DNA of 64,000 nucleotides from DATGKG01 sp963783145 (GTDB lineage: Bacteria; Desulfobacterota; Binatia; Binatales; Binataceae). Where the stretch lies: assembly GCA_963783145.1 (NCBI GenBank), contig CAWAMM010000001.1:372001-436000 (forward strand), given 5' to 3'. Numbering within the stretch: the first letter of the stretch is position 1; every line of letters starts with the position of its first letter. This document shows positions 57,884-64,000 of this stretch, one piece after another. A model generated the notes under the pieces. That model made no database searches and was not told the DNA's origin. It was given only the letters and a program-made list of their open reading frames with translations. A program made the position numbers and the translations under genes.

Positions 57884-57937
57884 AGTCTTCTCCCGATCCT
57901 CGTTGACGGCGATTCCCCGATGCTATCGGGTTCCCAA

Positions 57938-58813
57938 TCAGAACGGAATTCGCCCGGTCAGGATGAAGCTGTGATTGTATTTCTGATGATAGGTTACTGC
58001 GACCTGCTCGCCGAGCCCGAAGGTCAGGCCGACCCGGTCGTGAATCGGAATACGCCCGACCAGAATCCCCGGCGTCAGGTAGAGGGTGTTGTGTCCGGTG
58101 TCACTGCCGTATGACTGCCAGGTGTAGTTGGTTTCAAACTCCGGCCAGAAATATTTGAAGAGGCGATACTGAAAGGCGGTATTCCAGGCCAGCGGCATCC
58201 CCAGCCGGTCCAGAGTGGCGTGACCGCCGTTGGGGAACGTCACCCCGATCGTCGACTGGACCGAGAAGTCGCCAAAGCCTTTGCCGGCCGCCAGCGTCGG
58301 GGTGAAGAGCGCGTGTCCGTTTCCGTTAGTGTTGGATCCGGTTGGCACGCTGAAGCCCATAAAGGCAGTGACGATATAGTTGCCGTTCTCTTCGTTGGCT
58401 GAAAGCAGCCGATACTTCAGCAGAAACGTCCAATCGGCGAAGCCATCGGTGCCGCGTGGCATGTTGCGGCTCAGGTAAGCAGGCATCCCGATAATGACTT
58501 CGGTATTTTGAAACGGGATTAGTTCCAGGCCTTTGCCGTTGCCAAAGTTGTCCGTAGCGAGACCGTTTTTCGACGATTGGAATAACTGGTCGTAGCGCAC
58601 CTCCTCTTCCAGCCGGGGGGTGACGGTCACCAGCGGAGTCACCCAGTGCGGCTGCTCGCTCTGGATTTGCGTGACTCGCGGGAACCAGTTCAGGAAGTAG
58701 TCCTGCACCGCGGTTCCAACCTGCTCGAAGCTCTGCGCGTGGCACGGCGCCGCCATCAGTACGACCGCGGCGATTACCATCAATCCACTGGTTCGCAGTT
58801 GTCTCATCACCAC
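57938..58813 (-). CDS. Outer-membrane beta-barrel protein (MetA-like phenol degradation family)
   Basis: A 291-residue protein with a signal peptide (MVIAAVVLMAAPCHAQS). Alternating hydrophobic strands such as YIVTAFMGFSVPTGSNTNGNG and DRVGLTFGLGEQVAVTYHQKYNHSFILTGRIPF end in a terminal Phe, as outer-membrane proteins do. The pattern fits the MetA-pathway family (PF13557) of putative channels. It is divergent from modA, with about 130 bases between them. Confidence 0.75.
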   Translation of the reverse strand: MVMRQLRTSGLMVIAAVVLMAAPCHAQSFEQVGTAVQDYFLNWFPRVTQIQSEQPHWVTPLVTVTPRLEEEVRYDQLFQSSKNGLATDNFGNGKGLELIPFQNTEVIIGMPAYLSRNMPRGTDGFADWTFLLKYRLLSANEENGNYIVTAFMGFSVPTGSNTNGNGHALFTPTLAAGKGFGDFSVQSTIGVTFPNGGHATLDRLGMPLAWNTAFQYRLFKYFWPEFETNYTWQSYGSDTGHNTLYLTPGILVGRIPIHDRVGLTFGLGEQVAVTYHQKYNHSFILTGRIPF

Positions 58814-58942
58814 TCTACCTCCACAGAATCGTCAAACTGTTACTGCCAGAATGCTTGGCATGAATGCAAGCAACATGGCATATGTCACACGCAGTCGAAA
58901 AATCAAAACGGAACCAACCGAATCGATCGAGGGGGATCGCCA

Positions 58943-59737
58943 GTGAATCAATCCCGAACCAAACCGACGGCGAAAATCGTCTGCATCATCGCGGTGCTGA
59001 TGCTGAGCCTCAGCCGCGTCGCGCCGGCGCCCGCCGCCGATGAGATCACGATCGCCGCGGCCGCGGATTTGACCTTCGCCTTCAAAGATCTCGCGGCGAA
59101 GTTTCAGGCCCAGACCGGCGCAGTGGTGAAGCTATCGCTCGGGTCGTCGGGCAACTTCTTTTCCCAGATTCAGAATGGCGCGCCCTACGACCTGTTCTTC
59201 TCGGCTGATCTGAGCTACGCGAAGAAGCTTGAGGCTGCGGGCCTGATCGAACCCGGAAGCTTGTACGAGTATGCCATCGGCAAGATCGTGCTATGGGTTC
59301 CGGCGTCGTCGAAGCTCGATGTGAGCAAAGGTCTCGCGGTCCTGACCGATCCGGCAATTCGTAAGATTGCGATCGCAAACCCGGAGCATGCTCCGTATGG
59401 CCGCGCGGCCAAGGCGGCGATGCAAAAGCAAGGGGTTTACGATCAGGTCAAGGACAAAATCGTACTGGGTGAGAACATTTCGCAGACCGCGCAGTTCGTG
59501 CAGTCAGGCAATGCGGATATCGGAATTATTGCACTCTCGCTGGCGCTCGCGCCGACGATGAAGGACAAGGGCCGATACTTTGAAATACCTGCCGGCGACT
59601 ATCCCGCGATTGAACAAGCCGCGGTGGTCCTGAAATCCTCGAAGAAGAAGGAACTGGCGGAGAAGTTTATTGCCTTTCTCAAACAGCCTGAGATGATCGA
59701 GCTCATGCAGCGCTATGGATTCGTGGTTCCGAAGTAG
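58943..59737 (+). CDS. modA: Molybdate/tungstate ABC transporter substrate-binding protein
   Basis: The GTG at 58943 with GAGGGGG upstream starts a 264-residue protein with a signal (IVCIIAVLMLSLSRVAPAPA). The mature ITIAAAADLTFAFKDLAAKF, KLSLGSSGNFFSQIQNGAPYDLFFSADLSYAKKL and PEHAPYGRAAKAAM are typical of ModA. It would deliver molybdate to a ModBC transporter, but no modB or modC is present in the window. Confidence 0.93.
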   Translation: MNQSRTKPTAKIVCIIAVLMLSLSRVAPAPAADEITIAAAADLTFAFKDLAAKFQAQTGAVVKLSLGSSGNFFSQIQNGAPYDLFFSADLSYAKKLEAAGLIEPGSLYEYAIGKIVLWVPASSKLDVSKGLAVLTDPAIRKIAIANPEHAPYGRAAKAAMQKQGVYDQVKDKIVLGENISQTAQFVQSGNADIGIIALSLALAPTMKDKGRYFEIPAGDYPAIEQAAVVLKSSKKKELAEKFIAFLKQPEMIELMQRYGFVVPK

Positions 59738-59759
59738 ATGGATGCGCGACCTCAGTTAG

Positions 59760-59943
59760 TCATCGGCCTGAGCCTCTGAGGCGGGGGATCTCGGCGATTT
59801 GCTGAACCGATTGCCGGGTCCGCTCCGCGAGCTCGTGGATGTCGCGATGGTAGAATTGTCCTACCGTCATCACCGCCAGTCCCCGCCAGTGCTAAGCCGA
59901 TTTTCGATGCGACTTCCAGGTGCGAGAAGGCTATGGATTCCAT
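59760..59943 (-). pseudogene. Small frameshifted membrane-anchored protein
   Basis: The first frame reads MESIAFSHLEVASKIGLALAG, a short hydrophobic start; one base over the sequence continues LAVMTVGQFYHRDIHELAER and TRQSVQQIAEIPRLRGSGR to a stop at 59760-59762. A single shift near 59885 would join a membrane anchor to a short helical tail. It follows the 2-helix protein by 12 bases on the same strand. Not a known family. Confidence 0.4.
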
Positions 59944-59955
59944 GACTCTTCGCAG

Positions 59956-60240
59956 CTACCGGCCGGCGAAGATTCGCAGACGCAGGCGATTGATCAAATG
60001 TAGGACGATCCGGGCGGCGGCCCATCCCAGCCCAAACATCACCAGCGCTACCGCCGTCAGGTCCAGCATTTCGCCGCCGTCCGGCAGCTCGAAGCTGGTG
60101 ACCATCAGGTAAATGACGTATCCGATGAAAGCCAGCATCAAACCGAAGCCGCTATAGAGGCTGAATTTACCGATCAATTTCGAATGCAAGTTTGAGGTCT
60201 CGGGATTTTGCTCCACTCGTGATTGCAAGATGTTTTCCAC
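59956..60240 (-). CDS. Two-helix small membrane protein
   Basis: A 94-residue protein: a polar start (ENILQSRVEQNPETSNLHSKLIG) then two membrane helices (FSLYSGFGLMLAFIGYVIYLMV and LDLTAVALVMFGLGWAAARIVLHL). Unknown function. It probably shares a transcript with the frameshifted gene after it. Confidence 0.6.
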   Translation of the reverse strand: MENILQSRVEQNPETSNLHSKLIGKFSLYSGFGLMLAFIGYVIYLMVTSFELPDGGEMLDLTAVALVMFGLGWAAARIVLHLINRLRLRIFAGR

Positions 60241-60418
60241 AAGGTTGCTCCGGGAGATTTTTCACTGGTGAATAGAAAACGCTTCGGGCAGACTGCGGAA
60301 CTTATTCCGCAGCCGGCCGAAACGCGCCGAAAAATGTCGCGAGTGCGCGAGCTTTGAAAAGCCTCAGCATCCGAGTCGACATAGGTCGATCGGATCGAAA
60401 AGCTGATTTCGATCGCGC

Positions 60419-60793
60419 CTAGCGGATACGGTGTTCGAAGGAAGGCGGCGCGCGGAAAAATCGCGCGCAGTACCTGAGCAGCCAGAGATTCGAGGGGTCG
60501 AACGAAGCTTCAGACGGAGGCGAAACAACCAAGCCGGCCGCCGCGATGACGGAAGCGGTCGCCACCAGCAAGGTTAGCGGAGGGCCAGCCGGCGAGATCA
60601 CCTGCACGGGCTTTTCGGTATCGTGGCGCAGATCTCCATGCAGAATATGTCGGGTCGGGAAAGGCTGCTGGTAGCGAGCCGCCTGAAGATGCAGCGTGAG
60701 CGCGAAGGTCGTCAGGAGCAGAACCGCGACGAACAATCGCAGGCGCAGCCGCATCGCAGATGGAACTCGCGGCGATTTCGATACGCGGCTCAC
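60419..60793 (-). CDS. Small two-helix membrane protein, unknown
   Basis: A 124-residue frame from a GTG; an ATG at 60754 gives MRLRLRLFVAVLLLTTFALTLHLQAARYQQP with one membrane helix, and a second (LLVATASVIAAAGLVV) lies further on. Weak, but the codon pattern is plausible and no better gene fills the space. Confidence 0.4.
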   Translation of the reverse strand: MSRVSKSPRVPSAMRLRLRLFVAVLLLTTFALTLHLQAARYQQPFPTRHILHGDLRHDTEKPVQVISPAGPPLTLLVATASVIAAAGLVVSPPSEASFDPSNLWLLRYCARFFRAPPSFEHRIR

Positions 60794-60862
60794 CTGCTCG
60801 AGGCTACGGGCGCAGGCAGTCCCTAGTCAATACAGATACTCATCGAAACCGCCGCGATGGCG

Positions 60863-61639
60863 CTAGCGCAATTTTTTGCCGGCAGCGCGCTTGGCCGCCA
60901 GCGTCTCATGACCGCCCTCGGCGGCCCATTTGGTGTGCTTCGCAATCCCGTTGATGATTTCCAGCTCGCGCGGTGCGAGGCCACTGCGCGCGTAAATTCC
61001 GCGCAGGGTGAACATGATGTGGTCGGGATTTTCCTCGGGCAGAAATCCGATCGCGAGGAGCGCTTCTTTGAGCCGCTCCATCGCGGCATCGACCGCGGTT
61101 GCGCTCGCGAGCTGCGGAGGCTCCGTGGATGCGCGCCGGTCAGTTGCGAGCGCGATCCGGAGTTCATATGCGCATAAGATCACCGCCTGCGCGAGATTGA
61201 TCGAGGCATACTCGGCTGAGGTCGGAATCGTGATGAGCTTCTGGCAGAACTTCAGTTCACGATTGGTGAGCCCGGTGTCCTCGGTGCCGAAGATCATCGC
61301 GATGCGATTGGCTGCCGAAGCCTCGGCCAGTTCGATTGCGGACTCGCGCAACGGACGCACCGCCTCGCGATAGGGTCCGGTGCGGCAAGTGGTGCCGACC
61401 GTGAGGTTGCAATCCTCGACCGCTTCGCCGAGGGTCGCGAAGATTTTCGCGTGCGCGAGGACGTCGTTGGCATGCACCGCCATCGCATGCGCAGCATTTT
61501 CCTTCGTCGAAGCTTCCGGTGCGACCAGCCGAAGATCATCGAAACCCATATTTTTTATCGCGCGCGCGGCCGAGCCGATGTTGCCGGCCGACTTGGGCCG
61601 CACCAGCACGAACGCGAATTGATCGAAGGGTTTCGCCAC
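60863..61639 (-). CDS. trmJ: tRNA/rRNA methyltransferase, TrmJ/SpoU family
   Basis: A GTG at 61639 gives 258 residues from VAKPFDQFAFVLVRPKSAGNIGSAARAIKNMG (motif 1 with Arg and Asn), then IAMIFGTEDTGLTNRELKFCQKLITIPTSAEYASINLAQAVILCAYEL (motifs 2 and 3, SPOUT knot). The C-terminal helical part (FLPEENPDHIMFTLRGIYARSGLAPRELEIINGIAKHTKW) is the TrmJ tail. It would 2'-O-methylate position 32 of tRNA. Divergent from the metallophosphoesterase gene; a longer upstream start would overlap that gene. Confidence 0.92.
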   Translation of the reverse strand: MAKPFDQFAFVLVRPKSAGNIGSAARAIKNMGFDDLRLVAPEASTKENAAHAMAVHANDVLAHAKIFATLGEAVEDCNLTVGTTCRTGPYREAVRPLRESAIELAEASAANRIAMIFGTEDTGLTNRELKFCQKLITIPTSAEYASINLAQAVILCAYELRIALATDRRASTEPPQLASATAVDAAMERLKEALLAIGFLPEENPDHIMFTLRGIYARSGLAPRELEIINGIAKHTKWAAEGGHETLAAKRAAGKKLR

Positions 61640-61694
61640 GAGAAGAGATTCCCATTCTACGGCGCCGCAGGAAAGGCTAACCTGAAGCCTCGTT

Positions 61695-62351
61695 ATGAAG
61701 ATCGTTTCCATCAGCGATGTGCATATGGCGACCAAAAACCTCGCGCGGATGACCGAGGTCTGGCGCGACACCGACCTCGCCATCGTTGCGGGCGACCTGA
61801 CCAATTTCGGCGGCATCGAGGACGCGCGCAAAGTGCTCGACGAGGTGCGCGCATGCTGCAAAAACGTGCTCGCGGTGCCGGGCAACCTCGATCAGCCGGA
61901 GACGTTTCCCTATTTCGAGCGCGAGGGCATCGCGCTGCATGGCAAGGGGATGGTCATCGAGGGAGTGGGACTGTTCGGATGCGGCGGCTCCAACCTGACG
62001 CCATTCAAGACGCCGAGCGAATTTACTGAAGACGAGATATACGCAGCGCTAGCGCAAGGCTACGAGGCGGTGCGCGAGGTGCGCCCGCTCATCATGGTGT
62101 GTCACACGCCACCGCTCGATACGAAATGCGACCGGATCGTGAGCGGCAAGGCGGTCGGCTCGCCGGCGGCGCGGCGCTTCATCGAGGAGCATCAGCCCGA
62201 GGTGTGCATCTCGGGCCACATCCACGAATCGGCCGCGGTCGATGCGATCGGGCGCACAGTGGTGCTCAATGCGGGGCCATTCAAGGGCGGCGGCTACATC
62301 GTCGTCAACATCTACCGCGGTAACGTCGACGCGAGGCTCGAATTTCTTTGA
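61695..62351 (+). CDS. Metallophosphoesterase (calcineurin-like)
   Basis: A 218-residue protein with all metal motifs: VSISDVHM (DxH), IVAGDLTNFGG (GD), LAVPGNLDQPE (GNxD-like), VCHTPP (His) and CISGHIHES (GHxH). The family hydrolyses phosphate esters. Codon use agrees with neighbours. Substrate unknown; the arrangement resembles small YfcE-like phosphodiesterases. Confidence 0.9.
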   Translation: MKIVSISDVHMATKNLARMTEVWRDTDLAIVAGDLTNFGGIEDARKVLDEVRACCKNVLAVPGNLDQPETFPYFEREGIALHGKGMVIEGVGLFGCGGSNLTPFKTPSEFTEDEIYAALAQGYEAVREVRPLIMVCHTPPLDTKCDRIVSGKAVGSPAARRFIEEHQPEVCISGHIHESAAVDAIGRTVVLNAGPFKGGGYIVVNIYRGNVDARLEFL

Positions 62352-62518
62352 CGTCCCGCGACTCTCGCGCGCAAGCCAGTCGATGCAGGTATACGCGGGC
62401 AAAATTCGCAACGGCTGGCCGCTCATTATGCGCAATATCTTTACGCTGCTGCGCCGCTTCAACCCGATTGCGCGCGAGTAACAGGTTCGCCGTTGAAAAT
62501 TGGGACGTTCCCGAACTG

Positions 62519-62546
62519 GTAGGGGTCGCTCGCGAACGACCCCTAC
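62519..62546. repeat. Short palindromic repeat, dispersed type
   Basis: GTAGGGGTCG (62519-62528) and CGACCCCTAC (62537-62546) form a perfect 10-base-pair stem around CTCGCGAA. It shares its CCCCTAC end and TTCACGAA/TCGCGAA-like centre with the palindrome at 19364-19387 and may belong to one repeat family. Confidence 0.5.
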
Positions 62547-62640
62547 GAGAAATTGGCGGCGCGACCGGCGATCCTATCGACATGCTGATCGAAAAATGAT
62601 TTTGTCGATGGTTCATCGCGAGAAGGAGTAACGACTTCAC

Positions 62641-63495
62641 ATGATTGAAGGGGTGCGGATGCGCTTCGACCACGTGTCGATTGCCGTGCGGTCGATCGAC
62701 CGCGCGTACCAGTTTTTCCAGCGCTATTTCCCAACGCATTTCCGCAACGAGAAGCGCCAGGACGACCAGGTCAGCGGAAGCTTCCTGTGGCAGGATTTCT
62801 GGCTCGGCGGTTTCGCCATCGAGATGATCGAGGATCTGCCCGGCCAGAAGACCTTCGTGGGCAAGTTCATCGATAAGCATGGCGAGGGGATGCATCATCT
62901 GTCGATCGAGGTCGATCATCTCAAGCCGCTCATCGACGCGATGAAACGCGACGGCGTGCGCGTCGTGGACGAGCAGACTTTCCCCGATGGCTCCGCGACC
63001 GCGTTCATCTCGCCGCGATCGGCATTCGGCGCGCTGATCCAGTTCTGGCAGGTTCCCCACTTTGATGATCCGAAGCTACCGCCCTCCGATGGCCTCGCGC
63101 GCTTCGATCACGTTTCGTTGGCGGTCAAGGACATCCGCAAGGCGCAGGAATTTTTCATGCGCTATTTTCCGGCCACCATGGGTCGCGAGCCGCATCTCGC
63201 GTCGGAGGGCTTCATCCTCGGGAACCTCAACATCGCGGGATTCAAACTGGAGTTCATTCAGAGTCCCGGCACCGGCGGTAAATCCGATTTCGTCGGCAAC
63301 TTTATCGATAAATATGGCGAAGGCTTCCATCATCTCACCATCAATCTGAAGGAGTTCGATCAGACCGTCCGCAAGCTCAAGGCCGATGGCGTCCGCGTCG
63401 TCGACGAGGGCAAGGACTGGCGCGGCGATCGCGAATTCTATATCTCGCCGCGATCGGCCTTCGGCACCCTGATCCAGGTGTGGGACACGATCTGA
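62641..63495 (+). CDS. Tandem VOC-domain protein, HPPD/methylmalonyl-CoA-epimerase-like
   Basis: A 284-residue protein with two VOC modules: VRMRFDHVSIAVRSIDRAYQFF at 5-150 and LARFDHVSLAVKDIRKAQEFF at 155-280. Both have the His of FDHVS and HHLSI/HHLTI. The FISPRSAFGALIQFW and YISPRSAFGTLIQVW ends contain no obvious Glu, so the metal site may be incomplete. AAGGAG is 13 bases before the ATG. It lies 19 bases before a HAD gene. A CoA-ester epimerase or dioxygenase is possible. Confidence 0.78.
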   Translation: MIEGVRMRFDHVSIAVRSIDRAYQFFQRYFPTHFRNEKRQDDQVSGSFLWQDFWLGGFAIEMIEDLPGQKTFVGKFIDKHGEGMHHLSIEVDHLKPLIDAMKRDGVRVVDEQTFPDGSATAFISPRSAFGALIQFWQVPHFDDPKLPPSDGLARFDHVSLAVKDIRKAQEFFMRYFPATMGREPHLASEGFILGNLNIAGFKLEFIQSPGTGGKSDFVGNFIDKYGEGFHHLTINLKEFDQTVRKLKADGVRVVDEGKDWRGDREFYISPRSAFGTLIQVWDTI

Positions 63496-63515
63496 CTCCG
63501 GGTCACGACGCTACG

Positions 63516-64000
63516 ATGGTCAAAGCAGTTTTTTTCGATGCGGCGGGTACGCTGTTCGAGGCCCGCGAGCCGGTCGGCCACACCTACGCGCGCATCGCGA
63601 GGAAGCACGGCCTGGCGGCGGATGACGCGCAGGTCAGCGCGGGATTTCGGCGCGCATTTTCCTCGACGCCGGGGCTCGCATTCGGTCCGGGACGCGACGC
63701 CGAGGAGATTCGCCGCCTCGAGCGCGAATGGTGGTACGGCCTGGTGCGCAGGAGCTTCGAAGGGCTCGGCGAGTTCGACAGCTTCGATGCGTTCTTCGAG
63801 GAGCTGTTCGCCTACTTCGGGGATCCGGCGAGTTGGGAGCCACTACCCGAGGCGCATTCGGTGTTGCAAAGCCTGAAAGACGCGAAGCTTAAACTCGGCA
63901 TTATCTCGAACTTCGATGCGCGCCTGTTGCGCATCCTCGAAGGCCTCGAGCTACGACCGTTTTTCGAGACGGTGACGATTTCGTCGGAGGCCGGCTACGC
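63516..64000 (+). CDS. HAD-superfamily hydrolase, N-terminal part
   Basis: The frame from ATG 63516 reads MVKAVFFDAAGTLFEAREPVGHTYARIARKHG and continues off the right edge, 161 codons in view. FFDAAGTLF is motif I, with the second Asp of DxD replaced by Ala as in the HDHD3/REG-2 branch; KLGIISNFDARLLRILEGL gives the motif II Ser. A four-helix cap is between. The end is outside the window. Substrate unknown. Confidence 0.85.
   Translation, partial: MVKAVFFDAAGTLFEAREPVGHTYARIARKHGLAADDAQVSAGFRRAFSSTPGLAFGPGRDAEEIRRLEREWWYGLVRRSFEGLGEFDSFDAFFEELFAYFGDPASWEPLPEAHSVLQSLKDAKLKLGIISNFDARLLRILEGLELRPFFETVTISSEAGY

Overview
The window is GC-rich bacterial chromosome (about 60% GC by eye), gene-dense on both strands, with Gram-negative envelope features: a beta-barrel outer-membrane protein, a Tat-exported oxidase and lipoprotein signals. 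The mix of CarD, PrkA-DUF444-SpoVR, beta-oxidation and VOC genes, a P450, Pro/Thr-linker surface proteins and many toxin-antitoxin genes suggests an uncultured soil or groundwater lineage near Desulfobacterota or Binatota. That placement is inference from gene content. No rRNA, tRNA or CRISPR array was seen.

Layout. 1-10 kb: the end of a TcuA-like flavoprotein, a minus-strand catabolic operon (two enoyl-CoA hydratases, a VOC protein, an SDR), a Tat multicopper oxidase, a secreted phosphoesterase and an Ig-like/transglycosylase-like surface protein. 10.5-16.4 kb: a VapBC pair, clpB, a catalytically degenerate M48 paralogue, a CopD-like membrane protein and an MBL hydrolase. 16.5-22.2 kb: prkA, DUF444 and spoVR, with prkA cut off from its usual partners by a terminator and a repeat island. 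22.3-25.5 kb: a TauD-like dioxygenase, a Phd/ParE pair with an operator on its start codon, and a hicBA pair whose toxin is frameshifted. 25.6-32 kb: a radical SAM protein, a transglutaminase-like protein, a chagasin-like inhibitor, a DUF455 ferritin-like protein, an unusual ferredoxin-membrane-HSP20-like fusion, rimI and carD.

32-36.3 kb: cysC-sat, a P450 bracketed by two similar palindromes, and a decayed sulfite reductase tail. 36.5-42 kb is accessory DNA: a membrane STAND-type NTPase with a broken leucine-rich-repeat array, a MITE-like repeat block, a frameshifted YiiX-type amidase and a fucosyltransferase-like gene. 42-47 kb: a RIO-like kinase, an MFS transporter, a secreted coiled-coil protein lying between a HAD gene and its truncated duplicate, and a pseudo-E1.

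47.4-51.9 kb is the most interesting block. A SAM-I riboswitch with terminator and antiterminator elements precedes an operon for an E1-like adenylyltransferase, threonine synthase, a MoaD/CysO-like sulfur carrier, a cysteine-synthase-family enzyme and a NIL-domain protein. Further along, past a DUF433/DUF5615 toxin-antitoxin pair, lies a second E1-like protein that keeps the N-terminal Arg segment but has lost the nucleotide-binding glycines. This suggests methionine-responsive, carrier-thiocarboxylate sulfur assimilation with a possible two-subunit E1. 52-64 kb: a Thr/Pro-linker lipoprotein, asd, a 63-residue PII-like protein with a likely CTG start, a molybdenum-linked group (sulfite-oxidase-like fold, molbindin, porin, ModA), a TrmJ-type methyltransferase, a metallophosphoesterase, a tandem VOC protein and a HAD hydrolase cut by the window end.

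Five to seven loci carry single frameshifts, so either local gene decay or assembly indels must be considered.
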